NCBI GenBank assembly: GCA_033439795.1
Contig: JAUTDP010000006.1
Coordinates: 3,038,001 to 3,102,000, forward strand
DNA: 64,000 bases
DNA from: Sordaria brevicollis
Lineage: Eukaryota > Ascomycota > Sordariomycetes > Sordariales > Sordariaceae
Direction: 5' to 3'
Part shown: positions 35,297 to 48,091 of the stretch, piece after piece
Numbering within the stretch: the stretch's first letter is position 1
How the letters are laid out: every line of letters starts with the position of its first letter
Notes under the pieces: generated by a model
Database searches by the model: none
Seen by the model: the letters and a program-made list of their open reading frames with translations, nothing else
What the model was told of the DNA's origin: nothing
Program-made: the position numbers and the translations under genes

Positions 35297-37430
35297 TGTG
35301 ACGGTTTTTATTTACGACTTTGAAGTTGTCGAAGTTGCGGGTTGCAGAACAAAGACAGATAGATCGAGGGTTGCTGGAAAGACTAAGTAGCCCGTGTCTC
35401 TCTGTTGGGGAGCGCGCGGGGCAAGCTTGGCCGAGAAGTCGAAAACGCAGGTCAAACGCGGTGCCTGATTCAGTGGCGACAGTGAAGGGATCCGGTGATC
35501 GGGCGCTTCGTGTTTTGTGTAAGAGACGATGTGTCGGCTGGTATGGTCGGATGTTGCCTGCGTGTGGTGCGCACAACGAGGGGAATCGGGCAAAGGCTGC
35601 GAGAATTCTGGACGCGAAACCTAAAACCTTTGGGTGTTGTCTTGGGAAAGAACAAAGTTCAGCTTGGGCACCGAGAGAGAGAGAGCAAAAGCGGGAAAGT
35701 GAAAGGGAGAGCAAGTGGGTTGCCAAATGCAAGGTGAGTGGGAAGAAGTGGACGCAATGGACAGAAAAAGGAATCCATCCCACTTCCACTCTTCAGCGCA
35801 AAAGCTGGGCAGCCGGGGCAGCTCACTGGCAGCGGGCGCTTTTTAGTGTGCGCCAGGCAGTTGCCAGGGCGGGGAAGTGCGGAGGGAATTGGCCCTTTAG
35901 TGGTGGACCTCGTTTTGGTGGGGATCCGCCCGCTTACCTGCAGTAGCTCACTAACAGAGCAGGAGCTTTTACCCAAAGTGAATTCGGATTGGAGGGGCAG
36001 CAACGGAGTGGTTGGCAGGTGCGATGAAAGGCTCGGCTCGGGATCTCGATCGATGATTTGGAATCTGGCGCCGCAACTTTTGTTGTCCTGTCCTACTCGA
36101 TGTGGAATGATTTTCCCCGTGTCGTGTATGTCACGATTTGTTGTCGGACAGCTGGTGAAAAAGTGTTGTTGTCGAAGGCTTCACTTTGTTCTTCTTTTTT
36201 GGCGATCCAAGGGCGATTTCAAGTTAGATCGATGGCCCCGCACTTTCCGATGATGGGACTGCTTGTTCTTGTGGTTGCACCTACCCGCACACTTGGCGAG
36301 TCTAGAGGTATGTCAAGCAGAGCGAGGTTCGAGGTCGGGACTCCTTTTAACCGAAGAATATCGCGATGGAGGTTTTGGTTGGGTGGATGAGTGCCAACGA
36401 CAACGACAGGAGGTCCAAGACGTCTGAGGGAATAACACGCAAGGCGCAGATGGTTTGTCGCAAAGGTGTCTCGGCGAAAGCACAATGGGTTTGAAGAGGA
36501 GGAGGAAAGGCAGAAGAAGAGAGACCTGTGAGGAAGAGGAAGAGGAGCGAAAGAGCAGGTGATAAAGAGGAAGAGAGAAGAAGAAGAAGAAGGATCTACG
36601 AGACAGTAAATACAAGGTGGAAGTAGAGGTCTTTTTGCATCTGCTACCGGAGAACCTAAACCTGAACACCCGACCCCGATGAGCCCAGGCAAGGGTGTGT
36701 GTGAATGTAGTGAGGATGGAACGGGAGGCCGGGCTCGTGGGCAAGGAAGTGGGAGAAACAGCTCGAAACGGTTAAGGCGCTACCAGTAGGGGCCGGCAAC
36801 TGCCAATAGGGTTGGATGAGAGATACGGACAGTATGGAGGGAGCATGGAGTATGGAGCATGGAGGAGGAGCAGAGAGCTGGCACCGGTACCACCCTACCC
36901 TTTTTCCTCGAGATGACCGGGAACACGACGCCGGGACTAGGTAGAGAACAGGATATGGATGGTGAAATCCCGTCTTGTCCAAATTTCCATGCTTTGGTTC
37001 ATCCATATTCCGCTCTTCTTTTTTCTCGTTGGTTGGGTACCTGTACCTGTCCCTGATGTCTTTTCCCCCCTTGGCTTTCTCACCTACCCCTAGTGTGTCT
37101 CGTGTTTTGCATGTATACCACTATCCTCCGCTAATTGCTGGTATTCGACTGGAACTTGCGAGTGTGATATGTGATGCTGTCTGTATACTATCTGTAGGGC
37201 TTAATGGAGGCCATGTAAATGTCTCCTTATGTGCAGTTTGTTTCCTTTCACCTGCTTCCTCATTGCAGTTAGAAGCATATTGAGGCCGTTCTTCAAACAT
37301 AACTTCGCAACTTGGTCCTCGGCTTCTTTTGCGCCTTGAAATACTCAACAAAGCCTTTGATAACTCTAAGTATTCACGGACAAGATTCGGCTTCGTCAAA
37401 GACAAGACATTCAGCTGATAGTGCATACAT
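35297..37430. promoter_or_regulatory. HOG1 upstream region with purine-rich tracts
   Basis: This starts the long interval upstream of HOG1 and holds its promoter. It includes GA-rich tracts at about 35680-35720 and 36480-36600 (mirrored as CT-rich on the coding strand), as often seen in fungal 5' leaders. Open frames on both strands are compositionally biased and show no family. Confidence 0.4.
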
Positions 37431-37680
37431 GTGGAAGCGACAATGAGTGTGGTAGGGTTTTGGTAGGGGAAATCGCACCGACAATTGGTGCCAAGCCTGA
37501 CTGACTGGCCAGACGAGGGGAGCGAGGGAAGGACGAGGGGGATGCCCGCTTGAACAGAGACTATGACGTAGTTGAGGGGTGGGGCTCAGCCGTGGGTCAC
37601 CAGCGTTAAGCCAGCGCTAAACTCACAACCCCTTGTCGCCAAGACATGCCAAAAGACCCACTCCCGCTTCGGCTGGCAGG

Positions 37681-37750
37681 CAATCGCAAGCCATCGCAAG
37701 CCATTCAGTGCCATTGCAGGCCATCGCAGGCCATCGCAGAGCATCGCAAA
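37681..37750 (+). repeat. Short tandem repeat, 10-bp unit
   Basis: Seven consecutive 10-bp units are variants of CCATCGCAGG, with CAATCGCAAG, CCATTGCAGG and similar changes. The period is strict. It has no evident coding role. Confidence 0.75.
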
Positions 37751-39214
37751 CTGGCAAAGGGCCAATCCGGCGGGTCGGCTTGGTTGAGCCCCTCTGCCCC
37801 TCCATTCCCACGGTTTCTCCAAATCGCGAATTTTGGGCGCAATCGGACTTTGATCGAGAAATTCGAATCAATTGTCAATCTAGCGGTGACTCGTCCGTCT
37901 TAGCGCAAAGCCGACATTCCACGTTGACACCCTTTCTTTTTTTCCCTACCGTACAATGCTCGACAACAACTCGGCCGTTCCTCCGACTCTTGTCACGCGG
38001 CGACAACATCCTCCCCCCCTCCTCAAGTACCACTCTAACTCTTCAATGAGGTGACTGCCTTTTCGGAAGTTGAAGCCATCATTGTCACATTGACGATAGG
38101 GACGAGAAACAGGTTGTGAGTAAAGAATGTCAGGACGAAAAGCTCCGGGCTGTGGAACACGAAAGGGAGAGCGATTGACAATGCATATTGCTTACACTGC
38201 AATGGCCATGCTATTTGGGATTATGAACGGACAAAGCTGAATAGCAACCGAGATATACCCTGGAAAGCGTTGATTCAGCATGCTTTTTCTAACCAAAGTC
38301 CATATGGTAAGCCCATGGCTAGTATGAGAAGCGAAACCGCTAACGGAATGCTTTGCAGACACGGGCACGGCAGCCTCTCAAAGCGGAAGCTTGGACCATC
38401 CTCCACACATCCGCCAGGGCAGCGCTTAGACTCAGGCACGCAATTCGGTTCTTTTCCAGGATCTCTTCAAACTCTTTTTTTTTCAGCCTCCATGAGTCGG
38501 TTCGAAACATCAACTACACATGGCCGCTCCACCATCAACGACAGGCGCGTCATTGACTGTGCTTTTCTCTCCTGGCAGTCGCCATTGTATCTCAGTCTCG
38601 TCATTCTTTTTATCTTGGGTTTTTCATGGTGCTGGCTTTGGGTACCAACGGAAATGGCACGCCAGTCCAGAGTGTCGTCGTGGTTGTGTACAAGTGGAAG
38701 AAGTTATTCACACCACTTGACTACATGTCTGGGCATCTCGATGACACCCCCAACACCACCCCCTCCAAGAGCCTCCAGAGACCCTAGTTGGGTCTCATCC
38801 CACAAACCATCCACATTCCTCCCCAACAACGCTGACTGACAAGGCTCCATATCAGAGCCCCTCCTCCTCGACGACCCTCTCTTTTCCCCTTCTGCCCCTC
38901 CATGATCGGAAATCGGGAATTTCTGTCAGTCAAACCCAAGAAGAGACATCCGGCCATCACGCAAAGCCCTCGGCAAGTCTCCTTGTCGCGGCTGTCAGGG
39001 TCCTTGCCAAGACTCCCACTTCCCACGCATCCAGGGCCCCCAACCTCCATCCAATCCATCCAATCCATCCACATGAAGCTCATCACAATCAAATCAGCTC
39101 TCACCTCTTTCGGCTCCCGTCCTCGCTAGCACATGTCGGTGTCCGCTGCCCTGGCGATTATTGATTGATGTTCATGTTCACCTGCCACGCCCGCGTCCAA
39201 CGTAGCACGTGTCG

Positions 39215-39299
39215 TGGACAGTCTCACCGTTGCGTACCGTACAAAGTTGACACGGATCACGGATCATTCCCGTGATCATCAGCGGACCAAGACTGTCCA
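39215..39299. repeat. Nested inverted repeats
   Basis: TGGACAGTCT at 39215-39224 is exactly inverted as AGACTGTCCA at 39290-39299. Inside, GATCACGG (39255-39262) is inverted as CCGTGATC (39270-39277). Together they could form a two-stem structure or a pair of dimeric protein-binding sites. Function is unknown. Confidence 0.6.
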
Positions 39300-40456
39300 A
39301 GCATGAGGTGGAAGTATACCGTTTGGCTTCCTACCCACGGATACTGTTCTGTTATTATTGTTACCAAGCGCGCCATCCCATCTCGTCTCTTTTCACTTTT
39401 GTTCCCATCTCCGAGCTGTTGGGATCACGATGTTGAGATGATCTGCGCACTACAGCAAATCCCAGATCAAATCATCTGATCTCTCTCAGACCAGACCCTG
39501 AGTCAGACGAAAAATCCCCGTATCTGTCGATATAAACATTCATCCTCCCCCAAATTTTCATATCTCTACCTTCCCTTTCGTGCTGATGCTACAATTTCAT
39601 TATGAGCACATACAAACCAAATCCCAGCTAGGTACGTACCAGCAAAATGCAGAATCACCATGCCGTCATAGTTCAAGACCCCTGGTCCCCTTTTTTCGCT
39701 GTCCCTGTTTCCCCAAGCCGAGGGAAATTCAAGCACAAAAAAGACCATACCAAAAAAACCCTGAGATGGACATCAAGTCATCAACTGCGGTACCCTGCAT
39801 GTTGAAACGGCGCTATTCCTAACGACCCCCGTCACCGATACCACCCAGCTATTCCCAATCCTTGCTAGCTCGTCAATAACCGGCGGGGTTCAGGACGGGG
39901 AACCTTCCAGGCCCATTTCATGCATGATGACGTCGTCGGGGGTTATGGCGCCAGCTTAGCGTTGCTACCCGCGAACCCGTTCAGCCCGTTTCTCACAGGT
40001 CCAAGACGTCGTCCCTTTTTTCCTCTCCTTCCCGCTTTTGTCTCTTTTGCGAAGAAAGGCTTTGACACGCCATTGGTTGTTGGACCCCATGCCCATGACA
40101 GACCCCATAGCGAACCAAACCCTGAATCAAGTCACACGAGAGTTTTTTGAGGAGTGAGGGACCAGGAAAAGGATAGTGCCCTCAATCTCTGATAGGGTCC
40201 ACGACACGACACGAGATATCCTTCTTGCTGTTGCTGCTGCTAGTGTGCAGATGCAAAGCAAAAGAACACGTTTTTCAAGGCATAAAGCATGTCAAAATGA
40301 TGGACTTCCATGTGTTGGCTCTTTCGTTCTTTAATTATCGACCAATTGTTGAGAAAAATGCAAGTTTCCTGTCATGGATCCATTGCATTGGTCACATATG
40401 GATTGTGTCCTGACCATCTCTGCATCGCAGCCAGGGTCCTGTGTGTGCAATGCATA

Positions 40457-40788
40457 CAGTCAAAACCCCTGTTCCGTCACCCCTGTAAATATGGCTATGA
40501 GTGTTGCTCGTAGAGGGGAGTTGCTCGTAGTAGGGTATGGTGCACGGACCCTACCTCGAAAACGTCCCCCAAAAAATGCACCAAAACTGGCTTGCCAAGC
40601 AATTTTGGACTCTTGGTAGACCCGGGTTTTGCATTTCACCATACAAAAATAGAGCAACACCCCCCTATTTACGGTTGCTCGTTGCTGATTTGCGCTTAGC
40701 TATAGTAAAAAGACAAATCCGGCCTAAGGTGTTGCTACAACAGGGGGGTTGCTCGTACTGGGGGTTGCTAGAACAGGGGTCTTTACTG
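40457..40788. mobile_element. 332-bp MITE with pogo/Fot1-like ends
   Basis: The left end CAGTCAAAACCCCTGTTC is matched by the inverted right end, CAGTAAAGACCCCTGTTC on the minus strand. Both are flanked by TA, the usual target of Tc1/mariner-pogo elements. The Fot1 family has similar AGTCAA...CCC ends. Subterminal GTTGCTCGTA and GAGCAACA motifs recur in both orientations through the element. No coding capacity is visible, so it is probably non-autonomous. Confidence 0.75.
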
Positions 40789-43700
40789 TACCGCAGCAGA
40801 CCAGCAACGGAAAATGCCTGGCGTTTATCACACACACACACACTTGAACATGGGACAATTTGTCTCCATTCCCATCACATCGACAGCTGAACCTCAGTGG
40901 GGAACGGGAGCCATCTAAAATCTTACAGAATGCGTATCTTGCATCCCAATGTCTTGCAACGGAGCGAGGGCGAGAGGAGTGCATCTCCGCTAAGCACCGT
41001 TGAACCAGCCAGGGGTTTGCGAGCCATGAATAGGTACGTTGGCACTTGGCGCAGGAAAAGAGAAAGATGCATATGGATAAAGATGATCCATCACATAGGA
41101 AAAGTGAAGCTGTCGACACCCATGCCGTCGCCGGTAGTGTTACAACCCTGTGCTTACTGACAGCTCCAGCTCACAGATACATACACACATGTAGCTCCGT
41201 CCTGGACGCCATCTCCGGAAGCTACACAACATACTGTATGCTTGCTGTATATGCGGTCGATCACTTCCAGCTCCAGTCCTCTCCCCCAAAAGGCAAGGTT
41301 TAGTATCCTCGGCTTTGAAGACAGCCAACCAATCAAATGCTCGAGACAAAAGTGTGTGGGATATGCAACTATTCCCACCCTCGTCGCCCCCGGCCCCCCT
41401 CCATCTCCATCTGTCCTCGTCTAACCCCTCTCTCCCTTCCCGTTTTAAGCCTCCTCCGTGCCGCTATCTACCCCCTGCGTCCCTCCAGCCCCTCCTCGTC
41501 GACGCCGGTCTGTCCGGTCCAAGTACAGTAACCAACGGTAGCAAGGATACCTTGGGAAACGAGATAGTGATGGATCACCACCCCTTTCACCCTTCCTGCC
41601 ATGCCCCTCAACAACATTCCCATACTGTATCCATCCCGTTCCCCGTCAGCCCATCCATCAATCCATCGGGGAGCCGGGCAAGGGGCCCATCAAAGCCATG
41701 TCCATGTCCTTGTCCATACCCACGACGGAGCGCAAATCCCACCCGTTGTCCGTGATCTCCAGCAACGGAAAGACATATATACATTTGTGTGACAATAGTT
41801 CCGTGCCAAGCACTTCAAGATGTTGTACGACTTGATAACTTTTACGTCGGGAAGGTGGCATTCGGAGGCGGTGATAGCTTCACCTTTTGTATCTCCACAC
41901 CCACAGCAGTGCCCGATCCGGTATGCCGACTCTGTCGTCCGCCCACTACAAGCAAGAACACTTGCTGCTGGGTGGAAGAAGAGGAGGCTCAATTTGCTCC
42001 TATGGTAAACATTATCCCGGCGGCTGTGCCTACCATTGAAAAGTCAACAGAGTCAGTCTCCAGTCGGCGATCCACGGCAACGGTGATCTGCAAACTGTAA
42101 TCGAGATACAGTACCTCAGTTACTTACCTGTACGGGATGTGGTGGTTCAACCGCTTCCGAAAACAATATGGGATCGCCGCCGCGCCGCCTGCATTTTGGC
42201 GTGAGCGTGGACCCCCTGACCCGACCCCCTCCTCTGTCCGGCAAACTGGTCCCCTCTTTCCGGAACCCCTTGATATACGTATCTTATGGAGAGAGAGAAA
42301 TGTATCGGATTTTGAAAAGAATCCCATCATACTTACCTCATTATCTTTTTTTCAGGATGGTACATAGGAATGGCAATTCAACCTGACCGATCCAGGATTC
42401 CGATATCCGGACATCCCGCACTTCCCGCACTTCGGTTACCGGCTCAAAGATTTGGATTCGATACGTACTCGATTAAGAACAAGGCTTTTCCCCACGTCCT
42501 TCAAATTTTTAATGAAGAGGAGAGGCTCTTCGCGACTTCGCCAGACTTTTCATTTCTTGACCAGTCTTATCTAACAGCAACAGCTTTACTTGATAAGCAA
42601 GATAAAAGAAAGGATAGTGACACGGCAGAGGTCTACCCGTCTTAGGATGGTTTTCTCGTGCGGGAGTCGTGCCTCTCAAATTTTCTTACCTCCAGCAAAC
42701 CTCAGCTGTTACAAACCTGTGTCTACCCAAAAGCATAACACGTGGATGCGACTAGCATAGAGCAGAGGAAAGACACCTTTCCCTGCCATCCTGGCTATGC
42801 TACACAAGCTCAACTACAGATGGGGTACAGTGCATCTAGATCATGTGCTAACAGAAGTACAGACGAGAGAGAGGTAGGTGAGTGAGTGGATATGAAGGGA
42901 AGCCTCCTCGAATTACAACATGAACCGCCCAGTCAGTTGCACAAAACACTCTTCGAGCAACGGACGATCAGATGCTCGAAAGGGTTCTGGATGAGTTTCG
43001 TACCTCACCAAACTTATGTACAGCGTGTTCTAGGCAGTTGTGAAGGCCCATGTCTTACGAACTTAGATCCTTGATACTTCTTGTCTTTCCATGAGGCTTC
43101 TAGAACACTTGGGAAAGCACATAGAAGATTACACATGCGAAGATCTTACCCCGAAGCATGCATTTTTGCAGCCTTCGCGGTACACATACACAAGACTTAC
43201 CGTTCGCCGACATCCGACATTCCGTGCTACCGACTTACACGTTACGGACGATGTAGATGTTGAGAGGGGAAACGGCGAGGGATACTCCGCGCGCATTTTA
43301 GCATTTTCAGCCTTGTGGGGGATGTTGAGAGCTTGACTGAAGGGGTGGTCGATGAGAGGTACGGAAACGGGGACGCCGAAATCGAAGTGTTGAAGTGTCT
43401 TGGTGTTACAGCGGGTGACCCTGTTGCAGGAATTCTAACGACTGACTTGCAGGTGTTAGACCAAAGTATGACGAAGTCAAAAACTCGAGAAGAGCGTTCC
43501 AGTCAGGTAAAAAGAAACAAACTACAAAGGAGTGGAAGCAACGGGGAAAAGGTGACACGAAGAAGGGGAACGATAGAAATGGACCGTAGATAAGGTAGAA
43601 GGTACCATACCAAGATTTGTGATTACAATAATGAAAACACGACAGCGATCAATCAGCTAAGTTAACTATGTATTCTTTCACATGTACATCCTCCAGAAGT

Positions 43701-44340
43701 TGAGAAAACCCCATCGACCCATCAATATCATCTGCGTTATCTGCATGTAGAGACACCCCCATGATGAAACCAAGCAACGATACTTACCTACATAGAAACA
43801 CTAGACTAGACGAGAAAAGCAGGGATAAAAGGTATGGAGACATCGCCAAAAACAGATTAACACATCATATTTCTCAAACATCCCGTCTCTTGGGGGATAG
43901 GGATTGTCTATCCTTGGAACATATATATTCGTATACTTAACGAGAGCAGTAGAGATTGACACGAAACTTCCAAAGCTACTTAAATACCAACCACCACATG
44001 TACATCTTCTCCCATAAGCTTATAAGCCTAGAACCTGGCTATGTACAAATATTGACACCTATCTAGCTGAGTTTTTGAGGTTTGACTCGGCACGTCAGGT
44101 CCAACGAACGACAAACTCGTCAGTCAGTTAGTCAAATCCTGCTAGCTAATTAGACAGAATCCGCAATAGATTGAGAATGTACTAATCAGAATGAGATAGG
44201 GGAATGGAAAAAAAAAAAAAAAGAAACAATAAAAAAAAAATTAGACATAGCCAACAAGCTGTGTTGTGTATGGTTACCCGTACGTTTTGTGTCACTTAGT
44301 GCCAAGAAATGCCAAGACATGTGAATAGCTTCATTCACCC
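40789..44340. other. Gene-free interval
   Basis: Normal-composition DNA continues to a more A+T-rich zone from about 43600, with A runs near 44210-44240. Open frames of 60-150 codons overlap on the plus strand but lack conserved motifs. A (CA)n run lies near 40830. It could hold non-coding transcripts or short exons that I cannot recognise. Confidence 0.35.
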
Positions 44341-44457
44341 AACCATCCACTCACCCAACCATCCACTCACCCAACCATCCACTCACCCAACCATCCACTC
44401 ACCCAACCATCCACTCACCCAACCATCCACTCACTCAACCATCCATCCATCCATCCA
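44341..44457 (+). repeat. Minisatellite, six copies of a 16-bp unit
   Basis: The unit AACCATCCACTCACCC is repeated five times exactly, then once with a single change, and runs into a CCAT tetranucleotide tail. The array is nearly perfect, so it is young or actively homogenised, and probably variable between strains. Confidence 0.9.
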
Positions 44458-45256
44458 TGCAGAGGTTCAACACCAACACCACACTAAACAAACAGGTTTT
44501 TTAAAGAGTAATAAATCACGAAACACACATATCATGACTAAAAAAACGAAATGAGCCAAAGAAAACTATTCCGGCTTCGCGAACACACACATACCATCTT
44601 CCCCGTATGCACCAAAGAAATAAAACTGTTGAGGAAGCTGTGAAGGAAAAAAAAGCAGAAAAGTTACAGAGTGTGGAGACAGAAACTTGAAGACCTGAAC
44701 GAGCTCAAGGAATGAAATTGATCAATAGGTCAGAGAAGGGCATATGTAACATTCAGGTTAAAGATGAATTTGAGAGGTGAAGTGGGAAGGATAGAGGGAT
44801 GTAACAATGACAAGAACCAAAAAAGAATGCGAGTCAAATGTGGAAGGAAACCCCAAGACGATTTTTGGAACCATGTATTACAATCCCCGATATCCAGCAG
44901 ATGCAACGCGACCCCACCCTTTGCTCATATCATTGGAGGTGCTTGGACGGGGAGCTTGGGTCGGACGATGTCCGGTTGATGATTATTTCTCTGGTTACCT
45001 AGCCGCACATTTGGGATATGACGAAGGTCAGGAAACATTCATATCGAGGCGAGATTACGAGTGTTTGGACAAGTGTAGAAGTCATAAAGGTGTTATTCAA
45101 ACAGCTAATTGCCATCACGCATAGGTCATGAATCGTAACGGCGTAATCAAGAAGGTAAGTCATCAACCTCATCCTCCAAAATCCTATCCAAGAATGTTAA
45201 AGGTATCCAGCATCCCCCTTTTCACACTTCACCAACCACTTCTGCACCATAAGCAT
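44458..45256. other. Downstream flank of glycogen phosphorylase
   Basis: About 800 bp lie beyond the glycogen phosphorylase stop and probably contain its 3' untranslated region. No gene is supported. Confidence 0.4.
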
Positions 45257-48091
45257 TTACTGCTCCTTGATAGGCAGAGGCTCAATGTTCCAGATGCCCT
45301 CCGCATACTCGTTAATGCAGCGATCCGAGCTGAAGAAGCCCATTCTCGCGACGCTCTCGATGCTCTTGGTGATCCAGCCGTCCTGGTCGCGGTAGGCCTT
45401 GTCGACGAGCTCTTGCGTCTCGATGTAGCTGTGGAAGTCATCCGACACAAGGTAAAAGTCACCATGGTCGCGGACGGCAGAGATCATGCCCATGAAGTCA
45501 TTCGGCTCGCCGAAAGTGCCCTTCTCGATGGCCTCGAACACCTTGGCAAGGTCAGGGTCGACAGTGTGAGAGCCGTACGTGTGGTTGTGGCGGATATCCT
45601 CGACGTCTTCGGCAAGGTTACCGAAGAGGAAGATGTTCTGCTCGCCAATTTCGCGGGTGATTTCGATCTGGCAAGGGTTAGTGAGGAATCATATGGCATG
45701 GGAGCGGGTTTTCCTTACGTTGGCACCATCGCATGTGCCGATGATGAGACCACCGTTAAGAACGAACTTCATGTTACTGGTACCAGAGGCCCTGCTTGAT
45801 GTTAGCATATGATATACAAACCAGGCACAGCGCAAAACTTACTCGGTACCGGCAGTCGAGATGTGCTCGCTAATGTCCGAAGCGGGAATGATCATCTCGG
45901 CCTTGCTGACGTTGTAATCCTCGAGGAAGATGACCTTGAGCAAATCACCAATGTCTTTGTCGTTGTTGACGACGGCTCCGACAGCGTTGATCAAGTGAAT
46001 AATCTGCTTGGCCATCCAGTAGCCAGGAGCGGCCTTGCCACCGAAGATGGAGACTCTGGGCTGGAACTTCTTCCTCTCCTCAGGCGAAAGAGACTTCAGG
46101 GTAAGGTAGCGGTGGATGACACCAAAAATGTTCATCTGCTGGCGCTTGTACTCGTGGATACGCTTGACCTGGACATCGAAGAGAGCAGAGGGGTTGACAT
46201 CGACGCCGGTGGTGTTCTTGATGTGCTTGGCGAGGCGGACCTTGTTGGCATACTTGATCTCGGCCCACTCCTTACGGAAGTCGGCATCGTCCTTGTAGTG
46301 TTCGATCTTGGCCAGCTCAGTCAAGTCCTTGAGGAAGTTGTTGCTACCAGTCTTGCTGGAGATGAGCTCAGAGAGGCGAGGGTTGGCCTGGTGGAGCCAT
46401 CTGCGAGGAGTGATACCGTTGGTGACATTGGTGAACTTGTCAGGACCAAAGACCTCGACAAAGTCCTTGAAGATGGTGGTCTTGATGAGATCGGAGTGCA
46501 GCTCAGCGACACCGTTGACCTTGTGGGAACCAACGATAGCCAAGTGAGCCATGCGGATCATCTTGGGCTGAGACTCCTCAATAATGGAGACGCGGGCAAG
46601 CATGTCGCGATCCTTGGGGAATTTGCGCTCGACGCTCTGGAGGAAGAACAAGTTGATATCATAGATGAGCTGGAGGTGGCGAGGCAAGAGATGCTGGAAC
46701 AAGGGAACGGACCACTTCTCGAGAGCCTCGGGAAGGACGGTATGGTTGGTGTAGCCGAAAGTGCTCGTGACGATGTTCCAAGCCTCCTCCCAGTCAAGAC
46801 CCTCGAGATCAACAAGGATGCGCTGGAGCTCGACAACAGCCAGAGTTGGATGGGTATCGTTCAGCTGGATGGCAACTTGGTCGGGGAACTCCTTCCACGC
46901 GCGCTTGGACTTCTTGAAACGGCGAACAATATCGTAGAGGGAAGCGGCAACCCAGAAGTATTGCTGCTTGAGACGGAGTTCCTTTCCGCGGTCAAGGTTG
47001 TCGTTGGGGTACAGGACAGCGCTGATGGTCTCGGCGCGCTGCTGGTCAGCGACCGAGTTCTCGTAGTCGCCGCTATTGAACTTTTGAAAGTCGAACTCTC
47101 CGCTGGCAGCCTTGCTGGACCACAGTCTCAGGTTGTTGGTGGAAGGAGTGGCATATCCGGGAATGGGGACATCGTAAGCGACGGCCTTGACGATCTCGCC
47201 GCCCTCCCAGGTAGCGATGGTCTTGCCGTTGTCGTCAGTGCGCTTGGTGACATGGCCGTAGAACTGGATATCAACGGTGACATCGTGACGAGGGAACTCC
47301 CAAGGGTTGAAGTCGAGCCAGTAGTCTGGCACTTCGACCTGGTAGCCGTCGATAATCTCCTGCTTGAAGATACCGTAGCGGTACCTGAGGCCGTAACCCC
47401 AGGCCGGGTAGTTGAGGGAAGCCAGACTGTCGAGGAAGCAGGCAGCGAGACGACCGAGACCACCGTTTCCGAGAGCAGCATCGTGCTCCTGTTCGATAAC
47501 ATCTTCGATTCTGAAGCCGAGATCGGCGAGACCAGCCTTGGCCACGTCCTTTTGTCCGATGTTGAGCATGGCATTGTCGAGGGCACGGCCCATGAGGAAC
47601 TCTAGGGAGAGGTAGTAGACACGCTTGCTGTCGGCGAAGGTCTGGCGCTGCTGGGTGCGGTTCCACTCGAGAATGAGACGGTCACGGAAGGCCAAGCTGC
47701 AGGCAGAGTAGGCGGCCTGTTCGTCGCAGTTGTACAAGCTACGGGCGAGAGTGGTCTCGACATGGCGAACAACCTCCTTTTCGAAGCCGTCCTTGTCCTT
47801 GAAGCCATGGGTCTGGTGCTCGAGCCAAGCCTTGCGCTGAGGTTCGGGGATGGAGGCTGGAAGATACCGAATCTGTTAGTGACAGTTTGGAGATTGGGCA
47901 AGCATAAGTGGCTCGAGGTACGTACCTTCGACGGTCTTGATATCTCCAGCACCGAAACCGGTGAGGGTTCTCTTGTGCTTGGGACGAGAAACACCGGCAG
48001 GAGCAACACCTCCCTGGATGTCGACGAGGGGAGCGCCAACGGATGGCCTCCTTTCTCTAAGAGGGACACGCTGTGTGGTGGTGGAGGCCAT
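45257..48091 (-). CDS. GPH1: Glycogen phosphorylase
   Basis: There are four exons, 48091-47926, 47856-45843, 45791-45719 and 45667-45257, giving 887 residues against about 900 in yeast. It releases glucose-1-phosphate from glycogen using pyridoxal phosphate. The PLP lysine segment is assembled across an exon junction as [15 protein letters not shown], with Lys735. Other hallmarks are [63 protein letters not shown] and [12 protein letters not shown]. The N-terminal extension (RRPSVGAP and KRTLTGF) is a Ser/Thr-basic segment, where fungal enzymes are regulated by phosphorylation; the exact site is inferred. All introns have good donors (GTACGT, GTAAGT, GTAAGG) and keep frame. A large open frame on the opposite strand is a shadow of this gene. 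Confidence 0.97.

Larger units (their letters stand above)
37431..40456. other. Gene-free interval
   Basis: There is no convincing gene. It includes a 10-bp tandem repeat (37681-37750) and a nested inverted repeat (39215-39299), listed separately. The longest open frame (38270-38839) begins at TTG and reads as low-information Ser/Pro-rich sequence. Confidence 0.35.

Noticed and set aside
38270..38839. 189-codon plus-strand frame
   Set aside because: It has no ATG at its start, its composition is low-information, and no motif was recognised.
41315..41755. 146-codon Pro/Ser-rich plus-strand frame
   Set aside because: It reflects C-rich DNA, has no conserved segment, and overlaps other equally open frames.
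44309..44554. CRISPR-like or coding interpretation of the 16-bp repeats
   Set aside because: The units are directly adjacent with no spacers, and the genome is eukaryotic. It is a minisatellite.
45809..47605. 598-codon open frame on the plus strand
   Set aside because: It lies antisense to the glycogen phosphorylase gene, whose minus-strand frame has all family motifs. The plus frame is a by-product of C-ending codon bias.
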